Origin: Haoranjiania flava
GTDB taxonomy: Bacteria > Bacteroidota > Bacteroidia > Chitinophagales > Chitinophagaceae
Direction: 5' to 3'
Length of the DNA stretch: 64,000 nt
NCBI RefSeq assembly: GCF_025631005.1
Contig: NZ_JAOTPL010000006.1
Span: 62,001 to 126,000 of the forward strand
A program made the translations under genes and the position numbers. The first letter of the stretch is position 1. Every line of letters starts with the position of its first letter. Below the pieces are notes generated by a model. The model was not told the DNA's origin, did not search any database, and saw only the letters and a list, made by a program, of their open reading frames with translations. Positions 53,384 to 62,719 of the stretch are shown one piece after another.

Positions 53384-53800
53384 ATGAGCAATAGTACATT
53401 TACCATGATCAAACCCGATGCTACCAACAACGGGCATACCGGGGCAATTTTAGATCAGATCATAAAAGGCGGTTTTAAAATCAAGGCCATGAAGTGGATA
53501 CAACTTTCCATTGAGCAGGCAGGCAAATTTTATGAAGTACATAAAGAACGCCCCTTTTATGGTGAGCTGGTAGAATTTATGAGTAGCGGGCCGATTGTTG
53601 CTGCTATCTTGGAAAAGGAAAATGCAGTAGCTGATTTCAGAACGCTCATCGGCGCTACGGACCCGGCGAAAGCAGAAGAAGGAACCATCCGTAAAAAATT
53701 TGCAACTTCACTGGGACAAAATGCTGTTCATGGCAGCGATAGCGATGAGAACGCAAAAATTGAAGGCGACTTTTTCTTCTCCGGTTTAGAAAGATTTTAA
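53384..53800 (+). CDS. ndk: Nucleoside-diphosphate kinase
   Basis: This 138-residue enzyme balances NTP and dNTP pools by passing phosphate via a phospho-His. The active-site His116 lies in NAVHGSDS, and TMIKPDAT is the N-terminal signature. The ATG at 53384 is right for the family; a much earlier in-frame start would add 36 unrelated residues. A -7 box TATTTTTG is at 53359-53366. Confidence 0.96.
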   Translation: MSNSTFTMIKPDATNNGHTGAILDQIIKGGFKIKAMKWIQLSIEQAGKFYEVHKERPFYGELVEFMSSGPIVAAILEKENAVADFRTLIGATDPAKAEEGTIRKKFATSLGQNAVHGSDSDENAKIEGDFFFSGLERF

Positions 53801-53819
53801 TTGGAAAAATAACAGATGG

Positions 53820-53855
53820 TCTGCTACATTCAAAAGATGTGGCAGATTTTTATTT
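53820..53855 (+). terminator. Terminator of ndk
   Basis: TCTGCTACAT (53820-53829) and ATGTGGCAGA (53837-53846) pair with one G-U, then TTTTTATTTT. It overlaps the last bases of the convergent gene. Confidence 0.75.
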
Positions 53856-55118
53856 TGCTGAAACGATGCGCCTGCCTACGTTACAATCCAGGCAGCGACG
53901 CACATCGCAATATTGCTTTTTCAACTCAAGCAATGCCTGGGTTTCCAGAGCATTATTTGCCTGCACATGAAACCTTTTCCATGATTTGATAACGGTATTA
54001 TTTTCAGCGGCAGTCTGTTCCAGCCAGCGCAATGCTTTGTCTTTGAAATATTGAAGCTGATTAAATACTCCGTAAGCAAACAATGCAGGCACAACAGTAT
54101 TAATAAAAATATTGTTTACCATAGACCTGCCTGTTTTTTTGGGCTTATAGTCGCCCGGATCATCTCCCATGCTGTAATGATAGTGCCAGTAATCGTTGGC
54201 CGTGATTTCGAAATAATTGTACACTTCGCGGAAATCTTCCGTATCCCTGATCTTTGAAAACAGGTTGGATGATGCATGTATCAAAGCTGCTAACTGCGCT
54301 AAACGTATACTGGGAAAGCTGGCAGGCCTCATCCTTAGAAATAATGGGGCTGCTTCTGTTTTCCTGAGATTGAATTTCCTGGCAAGAAAAGCATATTCTC
54401 TTTTTAAAATAGCCGTATAGTCATCGGGGGTTGCTGCCGGCAATAAATTTAATGTACCAAAAAGCAAAGCCTCTACCTGGTGTATCTGGTATTTATGCTT
54501 GGCCAGGATATTGATGGATATTAGCTTTGCCATGTCCATAAAAATTTCTGCATTTACTTTTATACCAAAATTTGCAGCTATCAGTTGCCAGAAAGTCTCC
54601 TCCCAATGGCCGTTATTGGTATGTAACAAATCAATGATTTGCTGCGACTTTCTTTGCAACCTGCTGGTAGCGAGCCTTTCTTTCCAGTTTAGCCATTCGA
54701 TTTCATTCAGCACAGGCAAATAGCTTTCACAAGGCACAAAAGCTTTGCTGTGCATCAGTTCTTCGTATTTTTTGAGCATGATAGAAGAAACATGCGGCTG
54801 AATGCATAAAGTCTGAAACTTCTGGTTTATGAAATCCGGTTTGTCATTTTCCCAAACTACATGCAATATTACATTGTTGTAGTTCTGATCTAAATGATGT
54901 TTGTGGAGGTGCCAGTCTGATGTTTTAATGTGTATTTCCACACTGCCTGCAAGCAGTGTACTACCGATCCTGATCCTAGCTTCCAGGAAATCAGGTCCCT
55001 GGTGGATATTGGCTATGCCGGGGTGGATAATCTGAATAGGCTCACCACTCTCCGCTGTTAGCTGGTGATGATTGAAGTATTGAAATTGCCAGATAAAATG
55101 AAGCAGTTTTTCATTCAT
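53850..55118 (-). CDS. DUF2851 family protein
   Basis: This 422-residue protein belongs to the DUF2851 family of Bacteroidota. The signature part is at the N-terminus: IIHPGIANIHQGPDFLEARIRIG followed by GSVEIHIKTSDWHLHKHHLDQNYNNVILHVVW. The C-terminal region contains Cys residues (CDVRRCLDCNVG) that may bind metal. Function unknown; widely conserved in the phylum, so likely housekeeping. Confidence 0.88.
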   Translation of the reverse strand: MNEKLLHFIWQFQYFNHHQLTAESGEPIQIIHPGIANIHQGPDFLEARIRIGSTLLAGSVEIHIKTSDWHLHKHHLDQNYNNVILHVVWENDKPDFINQKFQTLCIQPHVSSIMLKKYEELMHSKAFVPCESYLPVLNEIEWLNWKERLATSRLQRKSQQIIDLLHTNNGHWEETFWQLIAANFGIKVNAEIFMDMAKLISINILAKHKYQIHQVEALLFGTLNLLPAATPDDYTAILKREYAFLARKFNLRKTEAAPLFLRMRPASFPSIRLAQLAALIHASSNLFSKIRDTEDFREVYNYFEITANDYWHYHYSMGDDPGDYKPKKTGRSMVNNIFINTVVPALFAYGVFNQLQYFKDKALRWLEQTAAENNTVIKSWKRFHVQANNALETQALLELKKQYCDVRRCLDCNVGRRIVSAK

Positions 55119-55189
55119 ATCATTTCAATTTTTCTACACTAAATCTACCTGAAATATTCAATCCCTGCAAGTGCTCTGGTAAAGTTACT

Positions 55190-57295
55190 CTAATTTTCCT
55201 GATTTTTTTCCTGTACAGCTACCAGGTCGTTTAATTCCACGTTGATCGGCAATTGACCGATCTGAACGATGGCGCGCTTTCCGCGCAGCTCTTTTACTTC
55301 ACCCACCTGGTGGTTTTTCTTAATTTTTACCTTTGTACCTACAATAATTTCCGCTGCGGTTTCTTTGTACCTGGCATCAATCTTTTTCGCCATCTTGCCC
55401 GTAATGATCTTCTCATTCTTTGGAAAAAGAACAGCGCTGATGTTTTTTACAACCGTATTTTTATCATCGGCTTTCCTCCATTCTACCACCATTTGCCGGA
55501 GCTTTCTTTCCGTATCTTTCAAATAAGCTATGCGGTCTTCTGTAATCTTATTCTGTTGTTTTAAAATTTCTACCTGCTGTTTGTGTTTTTCTTTATGCAG
55601 CACGGTTTCCATTTCTTTTTTCAGTTTTTCATTTTCACGTATCAGCTTGTGCAGTTGCTTTTTTTCCTTATCTATTTGCTGCATGTCCTGTTCGGTAGAG
55701 TTCAGCAATTTATCCAGCCTGAAATGATCTTCATCGACCAATTTTTTTGCACGGTTTATCAATGGTTTAGGCAGGCCGATCCTTTCTGCAATTGAGAAGG
55801 TGTAAGAGCTGCCGGGCTTTCCCACGATCAGCTTATACAAAGGTTGCAGCCTTACTTCGTCAAACGCCATAGCGCCGTTGAATAATCCCGGTGTACGATT
55901 GGCCATGACTTTTAGATTGAGATAATGGGTAGTTACTATACCCACTGAATGTTTCCTGGAAAGCTCTTCCAGGATCACTTCGGCAAAGGCTCCGCCCAGA
56001 TTAGGATCGGATCCGCCACCCAATTCATCAATAAAAAATAATGTTTTACCATTAGCATTTTCAATGAAATATTTCATAGCATTGAGCTGTGCAGAGTAAG
56101 TGCTTAACTCAAATTCTATGCTTTGTGTATCACCTATATGAATAAACAGTTGCTTAAATATTCCCATCTGCGAATCTGGCTTTACCGGAACAAGCAGGCC
56201 GCTCTGCATCATCATCTGGTTGAGGCCGATTGTTTTCATGGCAACTGTTTTCCCGCCCGCATTGGGGCCGCTGATCACCAGTATCCTGTCTTTCTCATCA
56301 AAACTAATATTTAAAGGAATGGTGGGTTTTGATAGTTTTTTATTGTACAGGTATAACAGTGGATGATAGGCATCTTTGAGATCAACGTACACTTTATCTG
56401 AAACGCTTGGGAAGTTGCCGTTCATGTCAAGTGCCAGTTTGGCCTTTGCCCGGATAAAGTCAAAAATACCTAAAATATCATGATAGCTTTTCAGCAGAGG
56501 CGCATAAACACTCAGCTTGGAGGTTAGTGCACGTAATATGCGCAACACCTCTTTGCGTTCATCATTCTCCAGGGAATACACATCGTTGTTTAATTCTATG
56601 GTTTCTTCGGGCTCAATAAAAGTAGTTTTCCTACTGTCGCTTTCACCGTGCAATATTCCTTTTATTTGTCTTTTGTGCTCTGAAAAAACAGCAACTACGC
56701 GCCTGCCATTGCTAAAGCTTTCGGCAATATCTGTAGTATAGCCTGCCTTGCTAAGTTTAGCAACAACCCGCTCAAATGCCCTGCGCAGCTCATTGCGCTT
56801 CTTGTAAAGGTTCATACGAATACGTTGCAGGTCTTCAGATGCTGTGTCCTTTACATTGCCGCTTTCGTCAAGAACTTCATCAATCATTTCAACAATTGCT
56901 TTCTCATAATATGTATCAGCAATTACCAGCGCTAGTGAAGTAAAAGCAAGCCTTCTCTCCTGGTTAAACCATCGGAAAATATTTTCAATAGCCATACAAA
57001 GCCGCTTTACCTGCATCCATTGTTCGCCTACGATAGTACTTCCCGTGATGCCTAATAATTTCAGGTCTTTCTGAATATTGAGCACTACGTCGTTTGGAAA
57101 TAAAAGGTTTTGTTCCGTGATCAATTTGTACTCATAAGTTTGTGATAGCTCTTTTATTATGTAATCTTTTCTGGTGTGAATGCGCAAATGCTGCGCTTTC
57201 TCCACAGCAAACTCGGTCCTGCAATGCTCTAATAGCAATGCTTTGACCTTATCGAACTCTAACTGGTTTTCTGCTGCTTCCGGATATAATTTCAT
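55190..57295 (-). CDS. MutS2-like ATPase without Smr domain
   Basis: This 701-residue MutS-family ATPase lacks the mismatch-recognition domain. The ATPase has GPNAGGKT (about 344), the Walker B segment TLFFIDELGGGSDP and the SIEFELSTYSAQL segment. A long coiled region (about 515-620) follows and then a KOW-like beta module (VKIKKNHQVGEVKELRGKRAIVQIG). Typical MutS2 proteins end in an Smr nuclease domain; here the protein stops before it, and the 60 bases after the stop contain no continuation. It is likely a ribosome- or recombination-related MutS2 variant common in Chitinophagaceae. Confidence 0.87.
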   Translation of the reverse strand: MKLYPEAAENQLEFDKVKALLLEHCRTEFAVEKAQHLRIHTRKDYIIKELSQTYEYKLITEQNLLFPNDVVLNIQKDLKLLGITGSTIVGEQWMQVKRLCMAIENIFRWFNQERRLAFTSLALVIADTYYEKAIVEMIDEVLDESGNVKDTASEDLQRIRMNLYKKRNELRRAFERVVAKLSKAGYTTDIAESFSNGRRVVAVFSEHKRQIKGILHGESDSRKTTFIEPEETIELNNDVYSLENDERKEVLRILRALTSKLSVYAPLLKSYHDILGIFDFIRAKAKLALDMNGNFPSVSDKVYVDLKDAYHPLLYLYNKKLSKPTIPLNISFDEKDRILVISGPNAGGKTVAMKTIGLNQMMMQSGLLVPVKPDSQMGIFKQLFIHIGDTQSIEFELSTYSAQLNAMKYFIENANGKTLFFIDELGGGSDPNLGGAFAEVILEELSRKHSVGIVTTHYLNLKVMANRTPGLFNGAMAFDEVRLQPLYKLIVGKPGSSYTFSIAERIGLPKPLINRAKKLVDEDHFRLDKLLNSTEQDMQQIDKEKKQLHKLIRENEKLKKEMETVLHKEKHKQQVEILKQQNKITEDRIAYLKDTERKLRQMVVEWRKADDKNTVVKNISAVLFPKNEKIITGKMAKKIDARYKETAAEIIVGTKVKIKKNHQVGEVKELRGKRAIVQIGQLPINVELNDLVAVQEKNQEN

Positions 57296-57299
57296 TCGC

Positions 57300-58109
57300 T
57301 CAATATCTTATAGTAAAATGTTGCTTTACCTTAAATTCTTTTTTGAAAAATACTATGCCTATAAAAAACAGGTCGATGCTTAAAGTTACATCATCATCGT
57401 TTTTAATTTTTTCCCAGGCCCGTTCCATACCTTCAGACCAGTGTATATCATCAAAAACTACAATGGAATCCTTATGCAATAAAGGCTTTAAGGCGTGGAA
57501 GTAAGACACAGTGGGCGCTTCACGGTGATTGCCGTCAATAAATGCGAAATCAAGCCCTTCATGCTGTTTGCTGAAATTTTCTATAAATGCAGGCAACGTA
57601 TCATCGAAATTGCCTTCAGTTATTTGTATATTATCCAGCGATTGCTTTTTAAAAATGTCCTTTGCTACCTGCGCCACCTCATGTGCGCCTTCCATAGTAT
57701 GCACTGCAGCCCATTTATTGGCCGATGCAAGATAAGAAGTGGTAATACCCAGGCAGGTACCAAGCTCAAGGATTGTTTTAGGCTGGTAATATTTTACAAT
57801 TTTGTAAATCAGCTGTGCACATTTTTCAGACTTAAGAGAGTTTTTTGCAATTGATGAAACCCTTCTCTGTTTTATATTTTCAATAGAAGATCCGGCGCCA
57901 AAATCCTGTAAGGTCAGCAATCGATTATCTTCCTGTAACGAATGCCTGATCTGCTCAATACCTCCTACGTCACTTTGATGAGGTTTTTTATTTAAAACGT
58001 TTTTTATAAAATCAAAAACAAATGGCGAGTGGGTACCATGGCCCTTGCCATTGCTTGCTTTCAGCCAATATGTTATGTATTTTTTGGCAAGTTGTACTGA
58101 TGAATACAT
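57300..58109 (-). CDS. Class I SAM-dependent methyltransferase
   Basis: This 269-residue protein resembles O-methyltransferases of the type III group: ILELGTCLGITTSYLA (about 115-130) is the SAM-binding GxGxG-like loop, FIDGNHREAPTVSYF (about 195) the metal-binding segment, and VVFDDIHWSEGM follows. It is 4 nt upstream of the MutS2-like gene on the same strand and so probably in an operon with it. Substrate unknown. Confidence 0.83.
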   Translation of the reverse strand: MYSSVQLAKKYITYWLKASNGKGHGTHSPFVFDFIKNVLNKKPHQSDVGGIEQIRHSLQEDNRLLTLQDFGAGSSIENIKQRRVSSIAKNSLKSEKCAQLIYKIVKYYQPKTILELGTCLGITTSYLASANKWAAVHTMEGAHEVAQVAKDIFKKQSLDNIQITEGNFDDTLPAFIENFSKQHEGLDFAFIDGNHREAPTVSYFHALKPLLHKDSIVVFDDIHWSEGMERAWEKIKNDDDVTLSIDLFFIGIVFFKKEFKVKQHFTIRY

Positions 58110-58135
58110 GTTTAAAATTGTATCATGTTGCTTAC

Positions 58136-58172
58136 AATAAAAAAAACGACAAGCCGTAAACGCCTGCCGTCA
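58136..58172 (-). terminator. Terminator of the bTHX gene
   Basis: On the minus strand ACGGCAGGC and GCTTGTCGT pair with two G-U pairs around a short loop, followed by eight T. Confidence 0.65.
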
Positions 58173-58194
58173 TTATGTAATATTGTATTATAGT

Positions 58195-58320
58195 TTATTC
58201 CGGTTTTTTCTCTTCCACTTTTTTCTCTGTTTTAGACCTGGCCGGTTTAGCAGGACGAACCTTTCCGTAAGATCCTAAGAATATTTTTCCTTTCTTGGTT
58301 TTTTTATCACCTCTACCCAT
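58195..58320 (-). CDS. 30S ribosomal protein bTHX
   Basis: This 41-residue basic protein reads MGRGDKKTKKGKIFLGSYGK and then VRPAKPARSK with an acidic/basic tail. The start (MGxGDKKTxxGKI) and GSYGK are the bTHX signature of Bacteroidota and Thermus-type 30S subunits, where the peptide stabilises the head of the subunit. Length is typical and an ATG with an AT-rich leader precedes it. It is 126 nt long, between the methyltransferase and HU genes. Confidence 0.9.
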   Translation of the reverse strand: MGRGDKKTKKGKIFLGSYGKVRPAKPARSKTEKKVEEKKPE

Positions 58321-58384
58321 TTTTATTAGTTGTTTTTGTTGAATAATATTTAACTACGCAAAGTTAACAAAGATTTGCATGAAA

Positions 58385-58413
58385 AATAAAAAAGCAGAAG
58401 AAAATCTTCTGCT
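58385..58413 (-). terminator. Terminator of the HU gene
   Basis: AGCAGAAGA-AAA-TCTTCTGCT with a run of T on the minus strand, 21 nt after the HU stop. Confidence 0.85.
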
Positions 58414-58433
58414 CAATGATTTGGAATAAAGAA

Positions 58434-58703
58434 TTAGATTTTAGAAGATAATTCTTTACCAGCTTTGAATTTAGCAACTTTCTTTGCTTTGATTTTCAAA
58501 GGAGCGCCTGTGCGCGGATTACGTCCTGTGCGGGCTGCACGTTTTGTTACAGAAAAAGTCCCGAAGCCTACCAAAGTAACTTTGTCGCCGCTTTTTAAAG
58601 TTTTCTGTACTGTGGTGGTGAATGCATCTAATGCATCATTAGCCTGAGTTTTAGTAATGCCGGCCTGATCTGCAATCTTAGCAACTAATTCCGCTTTGTT
58701 CAT
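58434..58703 (-). CDS. HU-family DNA-binding protein
   Basis: This 89-residue nucleoid protein has the HU/IHF fold with GFGTFSVTKRAARTGRNPRTG in the DNA-binding beta-arm (about 46-66). It compacts DNA and aids recombination and repair. Length is full for the family. A good promoter precedes it and a terminator follows. Confidence 0.95.
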   Translation of the reverse strand: MNKAELVAKIADQAGITKTQANDALDAFTTTVQKTLKSGDKVTLVGFGTFSVTKRAARTGRNPRTGAPLKIKAKKVAKFKAGKELSSKI

Positions 58704-58736
58704 AGTTTTATTTTTTAATAGTTACAATTAATACTA

Positions 58737-58766
58737 CAAATTTATAGTGTTTTCGAATATATCAAA
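58737..58766 (-). promoter_or_regulatory. Promoter of the HU gene
   Basis: On the minus strand TTTG at 58766-58763 is 18 bp before TAAATTTG at 58744-58737, a perfect Bacteroidota -7 box, 33 bp before the ATG. Confidence 0.7.
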
Positions 58767-58984
58767 ATTTATTTACTTTATCTTCCAAGTATACAGCACG
58801 CTGTGTATGATAGATAGAGCGTGCGTTTCAGCATATTACGAATTATATGATCTGTAAATAAACATGCAAAACAATGCTCAAACTCAATCACAGCAATGGT
58901 TTCAGCGATTTTATAATGCATAGAACTGCCTTAAACGTACAGGGCATGCGAACTGTAGAGCATCATAAAAAATGATATACACAA

Positions 58985-59290
58985 TTAATCCACAATTTCC
59001 ATTAGCGTAGAAAAAGAGAAGACTTCCATACCCCAGAACCGCTGTTCGATGGTAGCAACCTCGTTGGCATGCAGCTCTATGTAACGGTTATAATCTGCTT
59101 TGGAATCAGCAAACAATTGCAACGCATAAGTGGCCCCATCACTTTCATCCAGGTTATGAAGCTTCAGTAGTTTATGTGCTGAAAAAGAATTATACTCCAT
59201 GATGGCCGGAATATGATACGACCTTAGCCATTCAAGCCATTTATCATGAGCGTTCCAGCTCACTTTAAATGTAACATTGTATATAAACAT
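58985..59290 (-). CDS. DUF4286 family protein
   Basis: This is 101 residues from the ATG at 59290. The fold is a small alpha/beta ferredoxin-like domain (FIYNVTFKVSWNAHDKWLEWL, then YALQLFADSKADYNRYIELHA). The DUF4286 family is confined largely to Bacteroidota; function unknown. It follows xthA by 2 nt and is co-transcribed with it. An upstream non-ATG start would add 11 residues. Confidence 0.85.
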   Translation of the reverse strand: MFIYNVTFKVSWNAHDKWLEWLRSYHIPAIMEYNSFSAHKLLKLHNLDESDGATYALQLFADSKADYNRYIELHANEVATIEQRFWGMEVFSFSTLMEIVD

Positions 59291-59292
59291 AT

Positions 59293-60072
59293 TTAAAATT
59301 TTAATTCTATGGAAACAGGGCAATGATCGCTGTGTTTAGCATCCGGATGTATTTCTGCCGCTGCAATGTTGTGTGCAAGATTCTCTGAAACGCTGATGTA
59401 GTCTATTCTCCAGCCTTTATTATTCAGCCGTGCAGAAGGAAAACGCTGGCTCCACCATGAGTACGCGCCGGCTCTTTCGGGGTGCAGGTACCTGAAAGTA
59501 TCTATGTAACCGGCAGCAAAAAATTTTCCCAGCCATTCCCTTTCTTCCGGTAAAAAGCCCGATGAATTCCTGTTGCCTACAGGATCGTGAATATCTATAG
59601 GTTTATGGCAGATATTATAATCTCCTGTTATCACCAGCCCTCTTTTCTGTGTGCGCAGCTCATTGATATAATCGTAAAATTCATCCAGCCATTGATACTT
59701 GTATGCCTGTCGGATATCACCGCTTGTGCCGGAAGGAAAATAGGCATTTACTAAAGAAAAATGCTCAAAGTCAAGCTGTATAACTCTGCCTTCAAAATCG
59801 CTTTGCTCAATTTGTGTACCGTGTACAACATGTAAAGGTTCAACTTTGGTAAAAACAGCTACACCACTATAGCCTTTCTTTTGCGCTGAAAACCAGTAAG
59901 TCTGATAGCCTAATTCTTCAAAAAGGCAACAATTTACATTATCCTTCATGGCTTTAGTTTCCTGCAGGCAAACAATATCAAACGGATTTTCAGCAAGCCA
60001 TTCTACAAATCCTTTTTTTATGGCAGCCCTGATGCCATTTACATTATACGAAGCAATTTTCAATTCATTCAT
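59293..60072 (-). CDS. xth: Exodeoxyribonuclease III
   Basis: This is a 259-residue AP endonuclease/3' exonuclease of the EEP fold. The metal-binding Glu is in LQETKAM (about 36), with GDYNICHKPIDIHDP (about 150), DYISVSENL and HSDHCPVSIEL closing the catalytic set. It repairs abasic sites. The start at the ATG 60072 is supported by the usual N-terminus LKIASYNVNGIRA. DUF4286 follows after 2 nt. Confidence 0.94.
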   Translation of the reverse strand: MNELKIASYNVNGIRAAIKKGFVEWLAENPFDIVCLQETKAMKDNVNCCLFEELGYQTYWFSAQKKGYSGVAVFTKVEPLHVVHGTQIEQSDFEGRVIQLDFEHFSLVNAYFPSGTSGDIRQAYKYQWLDEFYDYINELRTQKRGLVITGDYNICHKPIDIHDPVGNRNSSGFLPEEREWLGKFFAAGYIDTFRYLHPERAGAYSWWSQRFPSARLNNKGWRIDYISVSENLAHNIAAAEIHPDAKHSDHCPVSIELKF

Positions 60073-60158
60073 TTTAATAGGATGCAATTTATAATAGTTT
60101 ATTAAAATTAAAAATTGGCATGAAGTTTTTTGTAATTTAGAAACACAAATTTTTATTT

Positions 60159-60929
60159 ATGGAAGAAAGAATCAGTGAAGAAGAAAGGAAAATACCCGCG
60201 AAACGGATTTTATATCTTAACGCCGCCACAGAATCACCGGAAGATGAGCTGTTTGCACAGCGCGTGAAAGAACAGATTGTTGAAAGTATGGAAGTGCTGC
60301 GGTATGTAGGTCCGGGCATCAGTGTATTTGGTTCAGCCAGATTTGACGACACACATCAATTTTATGCAGACGCTGTAGAGTTTGGTAAGAGGATTGCCAA
60401 AATGAATTTTACCACTATTACCGGCGGCGGGCCAGGCATTATGGAAGCGGCTAACCGAGGGGCTTTTGAGGCAGGCGGACGATCTGTAGGCCTGAACATT
60501 GTACTGCCACATGAACAACACATCAATCCCTACCTTACAGATACTTATACATTTGATTTCTTTTTTGTGCGGAAAGTGATGCTGGTAAAATATTCCTATG
60601 CCTTCATTATTATGCCCGGCGGATTTGGTACTATGGATGAATTCTTTGAGACACTAACCTTGGTACAAACCAAGACAATTGAACAATTTCCGATTGTGTT
60701 ATTCGGTAAAGATTACTATAAAGAGATTGTTGATACAATGGAAAGTATGGCAGAAGATAAAACCATTTCGCCCTACGACTTAGACCTGGTGCTGATTACA
60801 GACAGCCATGATGAAGCAATGGAGCACATAAAGAAATACATTAACCAAAACTACATTATTGTGCAAAACCGTAAGAAAGGAAAATGGTGGAACCTGGATA
60901 CCAATAAAAGAAAGGAAAAAAGAAATTAA
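60159..60929 (+). CDS. LOG family (TIGR00730) Rossmann-fold protein
   Basis: This 256-residue protein has the LOG signature: GGGPGIMEAANRGAFEAGG (about 88-106) and PGGFGTMDEFFE (about 151). Family members are cytokinin-activating phosphoribohydrolases or nucleotide 5'-monophosphate nucleosidases. A charged N-terminal extension of about 25 residues and a basic C-terminus are not diagnostic. Divergent from xth. Confidence 0.9.
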   Translation: MEERISEEERKIPAKRILYLNAATESPEDELFAQRVKEQIVESMEVLRYVGPGISVFGSARFDDTHQFYADAVEFGKRIAKMNFTTITGGGPGIMEAANRGAFEAGGRSVGLNIVLPHEQHINPYLTDTYTFDFFFVRKVMLVKYSYAFIIMPGGFGTMDEFFETLTLVQTKTIEQFPIVLFGKDYYKEIVDTMESMAEDKTISPYDLDLVLITDSHDEAMEHIKKYINQNYIIVQNRKKGKWWNLDTNKRKEKRN

Positions 60930-60954
60930 AGTATGGGAGCAGTTGCTCCTCTCT

Positions 60955-62355
60955 TTATTTTTTCCTGTTCTTTTCACGCCACATTTCATTAAAGGTTTTG
61001 GGAGCAAAATCCAGGTGGCCGCGGTACTGTGTCCATGCTTTAAAAAACCTGTTTACGAAAGCGTTCTTTAAAACACCACTACCCATATTGTATGTTTTCC
61101 TCCTGAGTGTTGCCATCTTCCAAACCTTCCACATAGCGCGTTCTGAGAAATCAGTATATCCTTCAGACACTGATTCTGCGCGGTTTTCGAGCAACAACTC
61201 ATGCAGGTTTATGCGCACAGGGCATACCTCGGTACAGTTGCCGCAAAGCGATGAGGCATAACTTAAATGCTTAAATTCTTTCATACCACGCAAGTGCGGC
61301 GTAATGATGCTGCCGATGGGGCCGCTGTAGGTAGTCTCATAACTATGGCCGCCGATATTTTTATACACCGGGCATGCATTCAGGCAGGCGCCGCAGCGGA
61401 TACAATACAGCGCCTCTCTTACTTTTTCATTGGCAAGCAGATTGGTTCTGCCATTGTCCAATAAAATTACATACATTTCTGCCGGCCCGTCTGCTTCTTT
61501 CTTTTGTTTAGGACCGGTGATTATAGTATTATAAGCTGTAACAAATTGCCCTGTTCCAAAGGTAGAAAGCAATGGCCAGAACAGTTCCAGATCATCCATA
61601 GATGGGATCACTTTCTCAATGCCTGCAACTACAATGGTTGTTTCAGGCAATGAAACACTAAGCCTGGCGTTGCCTTCGTTTTCCGTAATGGCAATGCCGC
61701 CTATATCTGAGACTATAAAATTTGCACCCGTAATGCCAACAGAAGCTTCGGCAAATTTTTTTCTTAAAACATTTCTGGCCACAAGTGTAAGTTCAGATGG
61801 AGGCAGGTTCTCTTCCACGCCTAATTTTTCAGCAAACAATGCAGCAATTTCTTCCTTGCTTTTGTGCATTGCCGGCGTTACGATGTGGTAAGGAGGTTCA
61901 TCGTCCATCTGCTGGATGTACTCTCCCAAATCGGTCTCTACGCTCTCAATGCCATTCTCTTCCAGGAATTTATTCAGGTGAATTTCTTCCGTGACCATGC
62001 TCTTGCTTTTCACGATCGTCCGGCATTCCTTCTCCCGGCATATTTTACCGATTTCCTGTAAAGCTTCTTCTGCATCTTCTGCCCATATGACCTTTGCACC
62101 GTTTTCAGTGATTTTTTTTTCAAACTCAAGGAGCATAGCATCTAAATGTTCTATAGCATTCCACTTGGCATTCTTGGCCATTTGCCTGGCAAGCTCAATA
62201 TCCTGAAACTGCGATTTACCGCGGGGTACAGCAAGATTATACTTACCAATATTGAAATTAATGGTTGCCCTGTGTTTGAGGTCAAACGCTTTTTCTTTAC
62301 TTCTTGCTATAAATGAAGATGCTGATGGGTGCATGTTCAAAAGTACGTTATTCAT
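60955..62355 (-). CDS. Lactate utilization protein B (LutB)-like Fe-S protein
   Basis: This 466-residue protein has an N-terminal DUF162-like domain (to about 250, with LSVSLPETTIVVAGIEKVIPSMDDLE) and two 4Fe-4S motifs, CIRCGACLNACPVY (about 314) and CGNCTEVCPV (about 364). LutB takes part in L-lactate oxidation with LutA and LutC; those partners are not adjacent here. The start at 62355 follows a short hydrophobic N-terminal stretch. The exact substrate is not proven. Confidence 0.85.
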   Translation of the reverse strand: MNNVLLNMHPSASSFIARSKEKAFDLKHRATINFNIGKYNLAVPRGKSQFQDIELARQMAKNAKWNAIEHLDAMLLEFEKKITENGAKVIWAEDAEEALQEIGKICREKECRTIVKSKSMVTEEIHLNKFLEENGIESVETDLGEYIQQMDDEPPYHIVTPAMHKSKEEIAALFAEKLGVEENLPPSELTLVARNVLRKKFAEASVGITGANFIVSDIGGIAITENEGNARLSVSLPETTIVVAGIEKVIPSMDDLELFWPLLSTFGTGQFVTAYNTIITGPKQKKEADGPAEMYVILLDNGRTNLLANEKVREALYCIRCGACLNACPVYKNIGGHSYETTYSGPIGSIITPHLRGMKEFKHLSYASSLCGNCTEVCPVRINLHELLLENRAESVSEGYTDFSERAMWKVWKMATLRRKTYNMGSGVLKNAFVNRFFKAWTQYRGHLDFAPKTFNEMWREKNRKK

Positions 62356-62719
62356 TTTACAATAAAACTTTTCGAATCCTTAAAACTTTGAAACAAATGC
62401 GCTAATTAAAGAGACATTTTGCATATTGTATTTCCATGAAATCCATGAACTTTGGAGAGTTTTAAATAGTCGTTCAACATAAACAATCTCTTATACATGA
62501 AATAATAAAAATTAAGAATCTATACCAACCGGAATGAGTATTAAATCTAAAAAGCTGGTTATTCCATGTGGCAACTGAAAAAATTAAATATTAACACATG
62601 CAATGGCATAAAAATTTTGAATTAGGCTATACAACGAGCGACAATTTTATGCGGAATTGCATATGCCGATTTCTCCCAATAACTACCGGACACAATTAAA
62701 AACTTTAAAAGATATACGA
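62356..62719. other. Intergenic region upstream of the GH2 gene
   Basis: This A+T-rich 364-bp stretch contains no ORF of note but holds the second copy of the 23-bp element (62560-62582). No riboswitch or tRNA is seen. Confidence 0.4.
62560..62582 (+). repeat. 23-bp conserved element, copy 2
   Basis: Identical to 29677-29699: TATTCCATGTGG then CAACTGAAAAA. It contains the same ATG-led start (MWQLKK) and lies 138 bp before the GH2 gene. Confidence 0.8.

Noticed and set aside
55130..55189. Frameshifted Smr domain behind the MutS2-like gene
   Set aside because: No Smr-like sequence appears in any frame of the short gap before the next gene.
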